Source: Achatina immaculata (lineage: Eukaryota; Mollusca; Gastropoda; Stylommatophora; Achatinidae). From it: DNA of 64,000 bases. The translations under genes were made by a program, and so were the position numbers. Each line of letters opens with the position of its first letter. Position 1 is the stretch's first letter. The stretch lies in assembly GCA_009760885.1 (NCBI GenBank), contig CM019691.1:25543314-25607313 (forward strand), in the 5' to 3' direction. Positions 11,574 to 24,510 of the stretch are shown here, in pieces. A model generated the notes under the pieces. The model had not been told where the DNA came from and searched no databases. It saw nothing but the letters and a program-made list of their open reading frames with translations.

Positions 11574-14307
11574 AATATGTGAGGCCTTTCATTTTTATTT
11601 CTTAAATCTATTTCGTTTCTACTGTCTTCATAGAGTTCTCAAATGTATTCGCTCCATCTTGCCATTACTTAATCTCCGTCCATTATTGTATGCCCCTCCT
11701 TTGACTTCAGGCAACCAGTCTTGCGGTATGTCCTTTTGTTTGCTAAAAAACCAAAAGCTAACTTCTCGGCTGACTGCACCGCCTTTGTGACCACGGTAAG
11801 ACTTGTCCCACGAGGAGAGGCTGACCTTATGACTGAGCTGAATAAAAAGTTGTACAGGGTTTTGACCAGCTCCCGGCTTTATTAATTAACTGAACCGTCA
11901 CTTTAGTGTCATTGCTGCTTCAGTTTTTCCTTGGAAAACCAGCGTCGCATCTCGTAGGAAATGCGTCGACCAATCGTTTTGCTCCATGTCCTGTGCTTGA
12001 TCCTTCTTCTTTCGCGTTTTAACTTCAGGCATCTATATTTATTGTCAGCATAAATCGTGCAGTCTTTTCAGAAGCCATGCTTCGTGTCCCGAAGTTTGTT
12101 TTCTGGTTTTGTGGCTCCCACATGTGGGTTCGAGCTTCTTCTTGGTTGGGGAGGGGGGGGGGTCCGCTTTAGAATGTCTCTGGCGTCCGGATTCATGTTT
12201 CGCATGTGCAGTCAGGGGCGTGTGACAGGCGTGTGTCTGAAGTTGATGGTTTGTTCTTAATCTCATTAGATGGTGGATTATGCTGGCCGGTCCACTGTTT
12301 CTTGTACTAGCGCTTGATTACAGTTTTGGCTTCACTGCATAAGACATGGCATTGATGTTGTGGTTGCGGGCTACAAAGTCTTGTCATCGTCTTCGTTTCC
12401 GAACAGATCACACTACGGTGGGATCCATTAGACCACAACCGCCTTTTTCCTGAGAGTGTGCACAGTATTTGCATTGTGTCTCCTTCCATGCTCTTTTTTG
12501 TCAGCCACAACAGACTTTGTATGATAGATCTGCTGTTGGTGGGGTAGACGATGTGACTGCAAATTTGAGTTATGATTACTAGTCTGGCAGCTTCTGGGAA
12601 AGCAATGACAGCTTAGCCGTTGGTGGCTACGTTTGTAATCCATCAACATGACTGGAGAAAGACGGAAATACATGCACAAACCATTAGCACTGTCTGTCAC
12701 TGAACACGTAAACAAAATAGATCAGAAATGTCTGAAAGTTTTAACTCAATGTGTAACATAGTTTCTAGTAAATTAGGGTAGTGGTAGTATTATTATTAAT
12801 GTAGTTACTATTATTACTATAAGCATTTTCATTATGGTTAGGATTATTATTAAGCAGAATGTAGTTAAGAAACGAAGTAAATATAACCTGAGAACCAGTG
12901 AGAGCGAAACTTCCACGGCATTAGTAGCACAATGTTACGACAGCGACAAGATGGACACCGATAATTTATGACGGATTAAGGAAACACGCCAAGAATACAC
13001 TAGTCCTGACACGACTAAACTGAACAAGTAAGTCAACAGATGGAAAACAGGCAGACGGACACTGTGTAAAGAGATACTGACTAATTCTAGATATTTACGG
13101 CCCTGCAATTAACAAGTGATTGGGACAAACCCCGGTGCCAGTTGAACAGAAGAATGGATCTTTACCGTAACTACAGGACTAATATGTTTATTAATTACCA
13201 GCCAATCAGTATTCAGACAAAAACCAACCGACCAGTGGAAAATCTAGAGGTGTGTCCTGTTGGACAACTGGCTTACTATAATGCATGCAGTTTTGAGAGG
13301 GAGAGATAAAGCAGATGGACAGATATAGCAGGGCAGATAGAGCAGATGGAATGACCGTAAAGAGTAGTATGGTGTTCTATGCCTTATTTCAAGTCTGACA
13401 AGACACTTTGACACTTGTGAAATTCGTTTAATGAGCATTAAAGGAGATCTGTAATTTGATTCAAGATCCACAACTTTGAATTTTATAATGACTATGTGTG
13501 TCAAAATGCAGTACTGTGGTGATTCATTTAGTGTCTCGTGTAGTTATATTCGGAACTTGTGGATGGAAACAAAAGAAAGATTTAGTAATGTGCATGCCTA
13601 ACTTACAAGTGACATTAGAGAAAGATAATATCGTGGCGGTCACAACGGGTAAACAATGCTGTATGAAAGTGCATTCAGTTGGTAACATTTAAACGGCCAA
13701 AGTGTGCGATAGTGACAATCACCATCATTCAGAGTCCCAACATTATAAGCATAATTATAAGACAAAATAGTATAATGATGGTGTTCAATAGTAAATAAAT
13801 AGACAACAGAACTGGATTATAATCTCCATCGATTCAACTAGCACAATTATAAGACAGTATTAAGCAGAGAACACTTATTCATCAATATGTAATTCAGAAC
13901 CAAACATTATTATAAATTCACAGAAATTATCATTTGTGATTTAATAATTTACTCTCCATATTCCGACATTAAAAAGATGTAAAAATAATTAATTGTCTTT
14001 GCGCTAACGTAGTTTTACAATCTATGGTAAAGAAGTGATAAAGCTGATCGATTTTTACAAGCAAGTGCTACAAATGTTTGAAAGTTGTCTCCAGCTAGAT
14101 CCAAATAAATTAGCCCTCAGAAAAATCTTGTTAATTACGTGCAGGATATGCGAAGACACGATTGTCACGTGATAGCTTCAACGTGGACATATTTCACATT
14201 CTTGGTGTTCGAGTATCCAGAGTAAATTACAAAATTCACACGGACGTGATCATCATGATGATATCTAAAATTACTAATTTTCGCAAACATTGGCGAGAAA
14301 TGAAGTC
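11574..14307. other. 2.7 kb with no recognised gene or repeat
   Basis: Read on both strands: no splice-flanked frame with family resemblance, no terminal repeats, no tandem array. Composition varies, with a GC-richer part up to 12650 and AT-rich afterwards. Confidence 0.5.
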
Positions 14308-14397
14308 TTCTAGTGCAGCGGTTCTCAGACCCTTTTGCTGCACGGCCCACATTTAAAAGTCAAACATTTTTGCAGCTCACTAACAAAGTGCTTTAAA

Positions 14398-15395
14398 CAG
14401 GGCCCGGCATAAAGCATAGCTAGATTTAACTGACGTAGTGCGCAGAAACTGAATATATTTGAAAAAAAAATGACGTCAGAGATGAAGCAGACAAACGGTC
14501 ATTTTTAACAATGGCTTCTGGGCAACACAACATCACGCATTCACCGTTGAAACTTATTTTAAAAGTGGAGAATCGTCTATTACTGTACAACGAAAGTTTC
14601 GTCGCCATTTTGAGTTCCATCTCCGTGATAATGTTCCCGATCGGAGGACAAAACAATTTTGAGGTGGGTCAAAAAATTTAAGGAAACAGCTAATTGCCTT
14701 AACAACAAGTCTACTGGTCGACCAAGAACTCAATAGACACCTGAACGAATTCAAGAAGTCCGAAAAGCATTGCTGATTAAACCTCGGCGATCAGCTGTTA
14801 GGAACGCTTTGGCACCTGGCATCCTCTTACTGCTACTAGTGATCTTTGTGTGCAGATGCTAACTGAATACTTCATTCCAGACTCGGCCAATAGAAATAAG
14901 AGACTAATATGGTTCCAACAAGATGGAGCAACTGCTCACACAGCCCGTCAGTCCATGGCCATGCTGCGACAAGCACTTCCCAATCGTCTATTTCCAGATT
15001 TGGGGATATTCATTGGCCAGCAAGGTCACTGGATTTATAGGCCGCAGACTTCTTTTTATGGGGGGGGGGGGTATCTCAAGAACAAGGTGTATGCTAGTCG
15101 ACCACAGTCAGTTGCAGACCTAAAAGATCGAATCCGACACTACATTCAAAATATCCTTTTGAACATGTTAAATAATGTTATGCAGAAATTTTCCAGACGC
15201 CTGGCTGAATGTATCAAATGTAATGGCGGTCATCTAACTGGCGTAATTTTCAAAACCTAAATATGATTGTCAGTAATAATAAAAAAATACCAATTTTTCT
15301 GAGTTTCATTTTACTTTTTTTTTTTACCCAAAACATGTATAGCGCTTATTTATTTTCCATTTTTAAAATCCAGCTATGCTTTATACCGGACCCTG
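14398..15395 (+). mobile_element. mariner-type transposon nested in the hAT element
   Basis: About 30-bp inverted ends (CAGGGCCCGGCATAAAGCAT at left; CAGGGTCCGGTATAAAGCAT reverse at right). Between them, N-terminal MASGQHNITHSPLKLILKVE at about 14511 and C-terminal RLIWFQQDGATAHTARQSMA, LKNKVYASRPQSVADLKDRI and GGHLTGVIFKT. The middle is deleted and frameshifted. Inactive. Confidence 0.88.
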
Positions 15396-15497
15396 TATTT
15401 GCTAGGTATAAATCTAATTTTATAAAGTAGTGTGTAATATTTTCTCTACATGTTTAACTGCATATTCATTGCTACACAAAAGTTCTTTTCATTTACC

Positions 15498-17330
15498 TTA
15501 AAGATGGCACCGTTTTCGGCTGGATAGCATGTCTATTCTGGCTGGAATTTCTGACAAACACGCTGGAAGATCACCCTCCACGTTTATTCTTGAACTATAT
15601 TTGGTTTTCGTGGCAGTCAATGCAGAAAATGAAACTTCGCATAAATAAGTTGTTGAAAAAGGTAGAAGAACTTTCATCGCCAGGGTTGGCAACAGCGGAT
15701 ATTCCAGCGAAACAGTGCACTAAAAGGAAGAGATATTCACAGCGGGGTCGTTAATTTGATTTGTAATGTGCGATCGCTAGACAGTTCCATTAATTCTTCT
15801 TGTGCACGACTGGTTAATTCAGAGAATGCACACTGAAAAGGACTACGAATCCAATCCTACGCTTTAATGTCTTCGGGCATGAAATATTTGTCAAAATATT
15901 TAGCAAGAGATGTTAGATGCCCTTTTATTACACCAGTGACCCCTTCTAGAATCTCGCCATTAACTTCACTGCTGTCTATAAATTCACAGAACAAGTAAAA
16001 CATGAATTGTGATTTGTTCTCGAGTCGAGTGCGTTAAAGTCGTAGTTTCTTCTTAAAGGCTGCAACTTTGTCGCATATCTTAAGTATACTGGCATCTTTA
16101 TCCTGCAGTGATATGTTCAAACTGATCAAAAGGCTAAACATGCCAGCAAGGTATGCCAGCATGGCAAGCCACTCAGTATCAGCGACCTTTCCTACCAGGT
16201 CGAGATTGTGTTCTGTCAAAAATTGCAACAATTCTAAACGAAGCTCAAACACCCTTGCAAGAACTTTTCCTCTGGACAGCCAACGCACAGCCGAGTGCAA
16301 TAAGAGATGCTTGTGTTCTGCATCTGACTCAATACAAAGTTGAGCAAATAATCGACTATTCACTGTTCTAGTTTTTATGAAGTTTACAGTCTTCGAGAAC
16401 AGATCCCAGAGTTTCATTCAACTTTTTTGAAGCGAGTGCCTGCCTCACGATGGATCATGCGATGGGTGCCTACAATCTCGGGTGACACTTGTTTTATGCG
16501 AGTTACAACACCACTGTTGCGGCCAGCCATTGTGGCAGCACCATCGGCGCAAACACCAAATTCGTTCACTGCAGTCCAAAAGTTGTGAAAAAATCGTTTT
16601 ACGCACGAAATATTTCATCTGCTGTCGTTTTCGCTGGCAGTGACTTGCAAAAAAGAAATTCCTCTTGCATACTACTTTGCCAACAATAGCGAACATAAAC
16701 AAGCAGCTGTGATTCCCCGGCGATGTCATTTGACTCATCTAAATGAATAACAAACTTAGTAGATCGTAATCGTTCAGTTAGCTGCGTGACAATGTCCTCG
16801 GACATTTCGGATATTCTTCTGCATGCAGTATCGTTCGAGATGGGAATGCTTTTCAGTTTTGTTGTGTATTCTGAGCCTAACAATACTTCACCAATCTCTT
16901 CAGCGGCTGGCATTATAAGATCTTCTCCAATCGTGTGCAGTTTCTTTGATTTTGCGATTATCTGGTTAATCGTGTACGATGCTTTAAAAGCATTTTCGTT
17001 GAGAGTGGCTTTTGTTTTTAACACTGTCTTCTGTTTACTATATTCCTCGGCTTTACGTTAGAAAAATTATTTGGTTTTATTCTGTAGATCTGGATGTCTT
17101 GTAATTAGATGACGACGCAGTTTTGTCGGCTTCATTGCCTCATTTGAGAGGATTTGCAAACAAATAACACACACACTGTGGCAGATTTTGGTCATTTATT
17201 GATGGAAAAAGAACCGTACTTAACATACTCCACATCATATTTTTTTGCGTATTTAGTTTTCGTACAAGTATCAACGTTAACGTCGTCTCGATCACAGTGA
17301 CTTTCGCTGCCACTATTATCAATTTGTTTG
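15498..17330 (-). pseudogene. hAT transposase remnant (BED zinc finger to dimerisation domain)
   Basis: In order on the minus strand: a BED-finger-like part near 17200-17090 (LPQCVCYLF, then KLRRHLITRHPDLQNK); ENAFKASYTINQIIAKSKKL; KFVIHLDESNDIAGESQLLV; LHSAVRWLSRGKVLARVFEL; and the C-terminal hAT block LLPFSTTYLCEVSFSALTAT. It resembles the ZBED5/FAM200 type of hAT-derived protein. Stops and frameshifts break it, so it is a dead transposase rather than a host gene. Confidence 0.9.
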
Positions 17331-18259
17331 CGCGAAGTCGAAGGCTTACGTTTCACAAATCAATCCAATTTAGCGCCTAAAGTTTTAAAGATTAAACAAT
17401 AAAAAAGGCTATCCGAAAAGTATCCAAGATCACTAAGTGGGTAGCAGGAATCCGTTGATTAATCCAATACGAATTACAACAACAAGACTGAATAGCGGCT
17501 CTCAGGCCAACGAAATATGATTTTTAAACTAAAACACAAGTGCTGAGAATTATATTTCACTTCTGCTCACTCGCAGAATCTACGCCGACTGTTCTCTAAA
17601 ATTACATTGTAAAACTGCACGTTTCAGCAACACGGTCAGAAAGAAGCCAGTGTCGCACTTCAAAAGCGATGCGTCTTTTTATGTCCGTCATATTTCTGTT
17701 TGATGCTGGAAGAAACGCTGTCTGGACCATCTTTTCTCCAATAGCCGCACTGCGGACATACTAATAAAGCGACCTACAATTCTGCGGCTTGCATCCGTGC
17801 AGTCTGCCGCTGTGCGTTGCGTGAAAAATGCGGAATAATTTTTATTGTATATACATTTTTTTTTGGCTGCTTTGAGTCTTCATCGTGGCCCACAATACTC
17901 CCTGTCACGGCCCACCTTTGGGCCTGGGCCCATGGATTGAGAACTACTGTTCTAGTGTCTTTTCTCACTTCGAGTGTGGTTGAAGCTATCGGAAAATCAA
18001 AGATAAAAAAAGTTTTATCACAACTAATATCAATCCAAAGTTAATATTGTTGGAGCCATCTTTTCTTGTTTTTTAAAGTTAACCGCAATGAATAGATTGT
18101 CTTTTGACACAAGGTTCTTTTTAAATGCCTCGTTTTACAATAAAAAAGCGTCTTTCGCAAATCTTAGCTAACGAATAACAGCACTTACGCGTCCAAGACA
18201 TTTTATCAGTAATTGCACATTTCAAAAATGAGAATTTCCAGTTAATGTTGCCAGATTTT

Positions 18260-18720
18260 TTAAATGGTAATGTGCTCCCAGTTATCCGCAATTACCGGTA
18301 AATTACCGATTTAAAAAGGAAAAAAAAGGAGAAAAACCGAAACATTTAGAAGTCGGTTACCGTAATCGATTTATATTACACAAAAAACAAACAAACAAAC
18401 TAGTAAACAGCAGCCCACTAAATCAGTTGGAGGATAATCATGTGAGGAGACCGAGCTGGTTTTGACTTTTGTACTCAATGTGAGCGTTTTGTAAATAGTA
18501 AACCTTGCCCCGAATAAAGAATGAAAAATTTCATGCGAATATTTAATTCCCGTTGTGTGTTTAATTTTACATTTTAAAAAGTATGCAGTACCGAACGTTG
18601 TATTGGCAAAACCGGTATTTCGGAAAGTTCTTCATGCAAAGTGAAAAGCAGGTACAGTTCCACGGGTTTGGAAAAATCCTAGCGCTACCACTACTCCCAG
18701 CTGATACCCTCCCGGCCCAA
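18260..18720. repeat. dispersed ~450-bp repeat, family R copy 1
   Basis: Aligns along its length with 59740-60210: CAATTACCGGTAAATTACCG, CGGTTACCGTAATCG, TTGGAGGATAATCA, TTCATGCAAAGTGAAAAGCA. No coding capacity and no clear ends seen. Family unknown. Confidence 0.8.
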
Positions 18721-19560
18721 TGCTGAATGCGATCATAAATATCAGGAAGCGTGAAGCAACAGAAGGACGGACTGGTGTTGTTTTGTTGTGCGTACAGCGA
18801 TCCGTCATCATCAACCTTACCACCCCAGCATTGTGACTCCTCCCCCCCCCCCCCCAACTAGCCTTGTATTATGGAAGGAACCTCGCGCGAACAAAATCTT
18901 TCCAAGTCAACCAGGCTCTTGTTGACTCTGCGATGACCTTTGCTCATCGTGACTCTTAACGTGACTATGGGTTATGAGCCAGTCTCTATCAGGGTTTTCC
19001 CAAGAAGAATGGACATACACTCTGCACAGCGGCGTGCTTATATATAGCACTTTTTTGTGCTTTGCTTTCATGGTGGAATTACAGTGAATAATATCCAAAT
19101 ATTTCATTTGTTAAAATGTGTTCAATATCAGAACATTTATTTCAAACTTGGTGGGCAATAACGATAGTTCTTACAAAAATGAATTAGCAGTAATCATGAA
19201 AATATGCAGAATATTATACAAAGTTTGATGCAGTATCTATCAGCGCTCCTCAAGGGCTTAATAACCAAAGCAAAAGAAGAAGTATAATGTTGTGAACTCT
19301 ATTCAGTTTTGTCAAATTTCTAAACTGTTTACATCTGCGTCTTTGTTATTTCAGATTGATGTAATACTCTAATTTATTAAACACTCGCATTTTTCTCTCC
19401 AATATAATATATGAAAAGGTTTCAACAAGAAAAAAAAACTAGTTAAAACAATAAAGAAAGAAAAAGTACAAAACTTAAACTGACATTATGACGCCCATAT
19501 ATTTTCAGTGTTTATATACTCTCAGTAAGAGTAGCAAAACTAAATTCACTTTGTTACCCC
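18721..19560. other. intergenic, no recognisable feature
   Basis: Contains a C run (18842-18855) and unique-looking sequence. Confidence 0.4.
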
Positions 19561-19569
19561 CTAACCATA

Positions 19570-20195
19570 TTGAAATATGTATCAATGAGGAAAAATTGGA
19601 AGAAGTGGAGAGTTTTGAATATCTAGGATCACTACTAACTCATAATGGAGATACAATGAGGGAAATTAAAAGGAGGACATCTATCGCTCTTAAGAAAGTA
19701 AAACAACTAAAGAATCTGTGGAGAGGAACAGACAGAACTACAAAAATAAGATTTTTAAGGGCATGCATTTTTCCCATCGCAACATATGCCTGTGAGACCT
19801 GGACACTTAACAAAAAAGCTGAGAAACACATAAATGCCTTGAATGTAAATGCTATAGAAGAGTTCTTCAGATATCATGGACACAAAAAAGAACAAATTTA
19901 TCCATACTACAAGAACTTAATATTGAAGAAGGCTGGCTAGTATAGAGGATTAAAAAGAGAAAACTTAAATATTTTGGACACATTAAACGTCATGATAATC
20001 TAGAGAAAACCGTCTTGGAAGGGTACATAATGGGAAAAAGAAAGAGAGGAAGACCAAAGCGAAGATGGCTACAAGACATCGTTGATGATCTGCAAATGGA
20101 TGCATCAGCAGCAGAGCATCTTGTTCATAACCAAGAGGCCTACAGGAGTGCTGTTAGGGAGGCAAAGTTCCGCAAAGGACATGCAAATAAATGAA
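19570..20195 (+). mobile_element. LINE family A fragment, copy 2
   Basis: Reads EICINEEKLEEVESFEYLGS, TKIRFLRACIFPIATYACET; a one-base loss near 19840 breaks the frame; ends with the family 3' end GGACATGCAAATAAATGAA. 5'-truncated. Confidence 0.87.
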
Positions 20196-20199
20196 GTTG

Positions 20200-21030
20200 G
20201 GTTAGATTTCAAGTGAGAAAGTCGCAGTTTTTGCCTGGGCTACATGAGTAGTAGCATTGTCATCAAGTTTGTATGATGGGCTAGATATATTTGTAACACG
20301 TTGTCCCTGAGACAAAGTTTTGTGTAGTTGATGCGTAGCAGAGCTATAAGTTTTGAATTGTTGTATCATGATTCTGTGTAATGTCTTTCCAAATGGAATT
20401 CTGTTAATTGTGAGTATGGATATTTCTATATATTATCTTTGTAAGGTTTCTCTTCCAACGGCAAACCAGTCTTTTTATGTTATCTTGTCACCTGCCACGT
20501 GGCAGCAGTCTTGCTTATCACCATCTATTCATTCGCATCTACCCATCAATAAAGGTTATGTGAATTTGTCAATCGTCAGTTGCCTATTTATCACTATAAT
20601 CGCCGTTTGTCTATTGACCACTATAATCGTCACAGTTTGAGAGAATCTGCTGTAACGTCCAGTTGTTGATATTGTTTGATGTCGGAATGCCGTGGTTGTG
20701 CATTTAATCAGTGTATAACTAAAACGCAAAAGTAAAGTTCCAACGAAATAAGAAGTCTAATTGACACTAAAAAAAATTTTAAATTCTTCAGTGGTTCTCA
20801 ACAACAATTCGTTAAGACAGCCACTCTCTCTTATTCTAGAAGATGATCAGATACTGATATACGTCTTCACAGGGGCCGTGTTGGTCCAGTAGTAATATTT
20901 CACAGTAAAGAATTCTATTTCAGTGGGACCCAACAAGAAGATCTTGATTTTGGTGATAACATAACTCTTATCAGTAAAAATGTGAATTTCATGCAAGAAA
21001 AAAACAGATATCCTGTCTTCATGGGCTAGC
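20200..21030. other. intergenic, no recognisable feature
   Basis: AT-rich. Nothing supported. Confidence 0.4.
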
Positions 21031-21033
21031 AAG

Positions 21034-21752
21034 ATGGGACTTGAAATTAACAAGGACAAAACAAAAATAATTAAACTTCCCATTAATCAAAATGGAAAAA
21101 TACACGTAATGGGAACAGCTGTTGAAGAAATCAATCAATTTGCATACCTTGGCAGCTACATAGACCAGGATGGTGACACCAGAAAGGAAGTTAGAATTAG
21201 GATTGCAAAGACAGCATCGATCTTCAAGAATCTTGAGAACATATGGCATTCAAAAGTTATAAGCACAAAAACCAAGTTAAGACTATTCAATTAAAATGTA
21301 ATATCCACTCTCTTTTTTGCATGCGAAACCTGGAAAACAATTAAAGAAATGGACAAGAAATTTGATTCTTTTGAAAACAAATGCCTAAGGAAAATACTCG
21401 GTATAAAGTGGAACGAATTCAAGAAGAATGCAGAGATAAGACAGATGAGCGAACAACAGTCAGTTTCATGGGTGATCAGGAAAAGGAGATGAACATATGT
21501 TGGTCACGTGATGCGAAGAAACGATAAGATAATCCTAAAACAAGCTATCAAGTGGAACACAACAGGCTGAAGAAAAAGAGGCCGACCATGGAAACTCCAA
21601 AGAGGACATTATTAAGAGAGGCCAAATTAACAGGCATAAAACCCTTTGATGAGCTTGACAAGCTCGCCGAAAACAGGAAAAACTGGCGAACTACCTTGTG
21701 AGCCCTAAGTGGCGTTTAACGGCACGGGAAGGATATAAGATATATAAGATAA
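21034..21752 (+). mobile_element. LINE family B fragment, copy 2
   Basis: Reads MGLEINKDKTKIIKLPINQN, EINQFAYLGSYIDQDGDTRK and NKCLRKILGIKWNEFKKNAE with stops, then the 3' end GGCACGGGAAGGATATAAG with an ATAAG tail. The C-terminal part of a non-LTR ORF2, inactive. Confidence 0.87.
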
Positions 21753-22513
21753 GTGTTAGTAATCTTTCCATTATTGTTTTCGCTAGTATCTGCAACAACT
21801 AACAATTTTACACATTATTTTTTTTATCATGTTGATGATGACAACGATGATAATAAATTCATAGTTTATATTATGATATTTTTTTTTTCATTGATTTATA
21901 AATTATTCTTAATTCTATTTAAAAGTAATGGTCAGACATGTACTTACTTAACATACTGGGGTTTACAATATTAAGTGTTAATTTGAGAATTGGGTGTGGT
22001 AGTAATGTAAGTTACTGCACGGGGAGACAGAATTCCTAGGGCCGGCGCTAGGGGAAAGCAAAACCAGGCTGAGTGGAGAGTGTCTCTACTTTGTCTCTCT
22101 CAGCTCGATGAGAATTAGTGACGTCAACGTCGACAAGTCCTCAGAAGCAGCAACTAGAAATGGGGGGGGGGGCAGTTGAACATAAATTCACTATCCGAAT
22201 AAGTACATCGTTCCATATTTAATGCTCGCAAGTTCTTAGGCTACCAACAGTTCTACTGAGCTAAGTGCTCTCCTACAAATTGCCAGACTATCACAGCACC
22301 ATAGTTGGGACTTGCAGTCACATCGTCTGCCTTTCTGACAGCAAGTCTAATCATACAAAGTCTGCTGTCGCATAAAGAACGACCAGAATGCAAATTACTG
22401 TACACGCTTTCGCAGGGGAAAAAAACGGGAGTGAATCCAATCACACTAAGGTCATACTTGTAAATTCTGGTAGTAAGCAACCGCGGACCGATTTATCCAC
22501 GCAATAGATATCT
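21753..22513. other. intergenic, no recognisable feature
   Basis: AT-rich then mixed composition; G run at 22160. No gene seen. Confidence 0.4.
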
Positions 22514-22895
22514 GAAAAGTTGTGTTCTCATACTTTACCGTATCAAAGCCTCGTAGTTTCCTATTTATAAAAAAAATTCTTCCTTAAAACTTTACCTGAA
22601 ACTAACTTCATGTAATAAGTATTCGTTCGTTTGTTATTGTTGTTCACGTTTGCACCAGACATGGCAGGAGACCGTGTGTATGTTTGTCTAAAAAGTTGGT
22701 ACCTGCTAGAGAGACTGAATCTAAGCTACGACCTCGTTTCTTTCCGCGTGTCACGATCCTTCGTGTCTACTGAGCAGTTACTAAAGACTATCAACGAAAC
22801 TCCTTTTTATAATTCCTACAGAATTGTGTTCTCATACTTTACCGTACCAAAGCCTCGTAGTTTCCTATTTATTAAAAAAGTGTTCCTTAAATAGA
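22514..22895. repeat. ~75-bp direct repeat pair
   Basis: TTGTGTTCTCATACTTTACC followed by AAAGCCTCGTAGTTTCCTAT occurs at 22518 and 22822, about 305 bp apart. Diverged versions end the foldback at 33498 and occur near 48655, so it is part of a dispersed element. Confidence 0.75.
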
Positions 22896-23114
22896 TATCT
22901 GAGGAACGCAGAAGGAGAAGAAGCTGACTACCCTTTATTTTCTGCAGTTTCTGCCCTTTGTTAGCCAATTGTGAGGGATATATGCAAAGAGATATTCCGT
23001 CCATACCTAGTCCATCAAGTCAGTATTTTAAATACCGGTGTTTGTTTTCATTTACAAATATGTGAAGAACAGCGCAGTTTAAATACTATCTTGTTGTTGT
23101 TCTATATCCCTACA

Positions 23115-23420
23115 ACTGCGAGTAGAATGTTTTGTTTTTTGGGGGGTTTTTTTGCAGCCGATGTAGTAGTGAAGATATTGAGGCATAACGTCGTGTGCAA
23201 TGGGGAGTGGATGTTTTTGCAGATCTGGAGCGTACCTAAATGAAAGGAGGTACAATGTTTCTTTAACAGACTCCACTACCATGGGGACTATAGCAATCCT
23301 TGCCCTCTTAGTCCGGCTGAGCTTGTTACTGGGACAGCAACGGAGAGGTGGGACAAGATCTTGGTCGGCTGTGGTGGTCCGCTAATCTCGGCGCTAGCAT
23401 GTCGGACAGTGGCCTCGCCT
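23115..23420 (+). repeat. dispersed ~330-bp repeat, family P copy 1
   Basis: Shares with the copies at 26165, 34640 and 37185 the ordered blocks GTGAAGATATTGAGGCA, GGGGAGTGGATG, CTTTAACAGACTCCACTACC, CATGGGGACTATAGCAATCC, GGAGAGGTGGGACAAG and AGCATGTC. Non-coding; family unknown. Confidence 0.82.
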
Positions 23421-23625
23421 CCCCCCCCCCCCTTAAAAAAATATATATTTTGGATTGTCAGCACTTATTTACACCGCCCTACACTCTAAGAGTCTTGTTC
23501 ACACATGGTCTCTTTAGGTCACCTCACCTGAAACTGTTATGACCTTCTGGATAGTTTGTTACCCGTTCTATCAGACTGTAGAACAGTAGTTGTTAATTGT
23601 TTTTTTTTTATTATGGACCCCTTTA

Positions 23626-24026
23626 TAGTCGGAAAACAGCTGTGGACCCCCCCTCCCCCCACTCTTTTTTTCATCCTGAAAACAGCTGTGGACTGCCCTT
23701 CAGCCTGAAAACAGCTTTTGACACCTTTCTTCGCCTTCCAGCCTGAGAATAGCTGTGGACCCCCCCCCCTCTTTTTTTCACCCTGAAAACAGCTGTTGAC
23801 TGCCTTCCCAGCCTGAGAACAGCTTTTGACACCCTCCTTCCCCTCCCAGCCTGAGAACAGCTTTTGACACCCTCCTTCCCCTTCCAGCCTGAGAACAGCT
23901 GTGGACTGCCTTCACAGCCTGAGAACAGCTTTTGACACCCTCTTTCCCCGCCCAGCCTGAGAACAGCTTTTGACACCCTCCTTCCCCTCCCAGCCTGAGA
24001 ACAGCTTTTGACACCCTCCTTCCCCT
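23626..24026. repeat. minisatellite, 38-bp unit, left block
   Basis: About ten units with core CAGCCTGAGAACAGCTTTTG. Because 38 is not a multiple of three, all three frames stay open on the minus strand; those frames are not genes. Split from 24510-24842 by a LINE insertion. Confidence 0.95.
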
Positions 24027-24510
24027 CATTCATTCCTTTGCATGTCCCTTGCGGAACTTTGCCTCCCAAACAGCACTCCTGTAGGCCTCTCGGTTGTGAG
24101 CAAGATGGCCTGCTGCTGCTGCATCCATTTCCAGATCGTCAACAATGTCTTGCAGCCATCTTCGTTTCGGTCTTCCTCTTTTTCTTTTTCCCATTATGTA
24201 TCCTTCCAATACGGTCTTCTCCAAATTATCATGACGTTTAATGTGTCCAAAATATTTCAGTTTTCTCTCTTTAATCCTCTTTACTAGCCAGCCTTCTTCA
24301 ATATTAAGCTCTTGTAGTATAGATATATTTGTTCTTTTTTGTGTCCACGATATTTGGAGAACTCTTCTGTAGCATTTACATTCAAAGGCATTTATGTGTT
24401 TCTCAGCTGTTTTGTTAAGTGTCCAGGTCTCACAGGCATATGTTGCGATGGGAAAGATGCATGCCCTTAAAAATTTTATTTTTGTGGTTCTGTCTGCTCC
24501 TCTCCACAGA
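24027..24510 (-). mobile_element. LINE family A fragment, copy 3, inside the minisatellite
   Basis: Minus strand reads GADRTTKIRFLRACIFPIAT-like sequence through KRKRGRPKRRWLQDIVDDLE to the end VWEAKFRKGHAKE and a GAAT tail. The repeat text GACACCCTCCTTCCCCT occurs on both sides of the insert, consistent with a target duplication within the array. Confidence 0.88.

Larger units (their letters stand above)
14316..17949 (-). mobile_element. hAT transposon with nested mariner
   Basis: Ends CAGCGGTTCTCAGACC and (reverse) CAGTAGTTCTCAATCC form inverted repeats of the CAGNGGTTCTCAA type found in hAT elements. The 8-bp target duplication TTCTAGTG flanks both ends (14308-14315, 17950-17957). The minus strand carries a broken transposase; a mariner (14398-15395) sits just inside the left end. 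Confidence 0.92.

Noticed and set aside
15498..17061. ZBED/FAM200-like host gene
   Set aside because: Frame is broken by stops and shifts and lies between hAT ends with an 8-bp duplication, so it is a transposon remnant.
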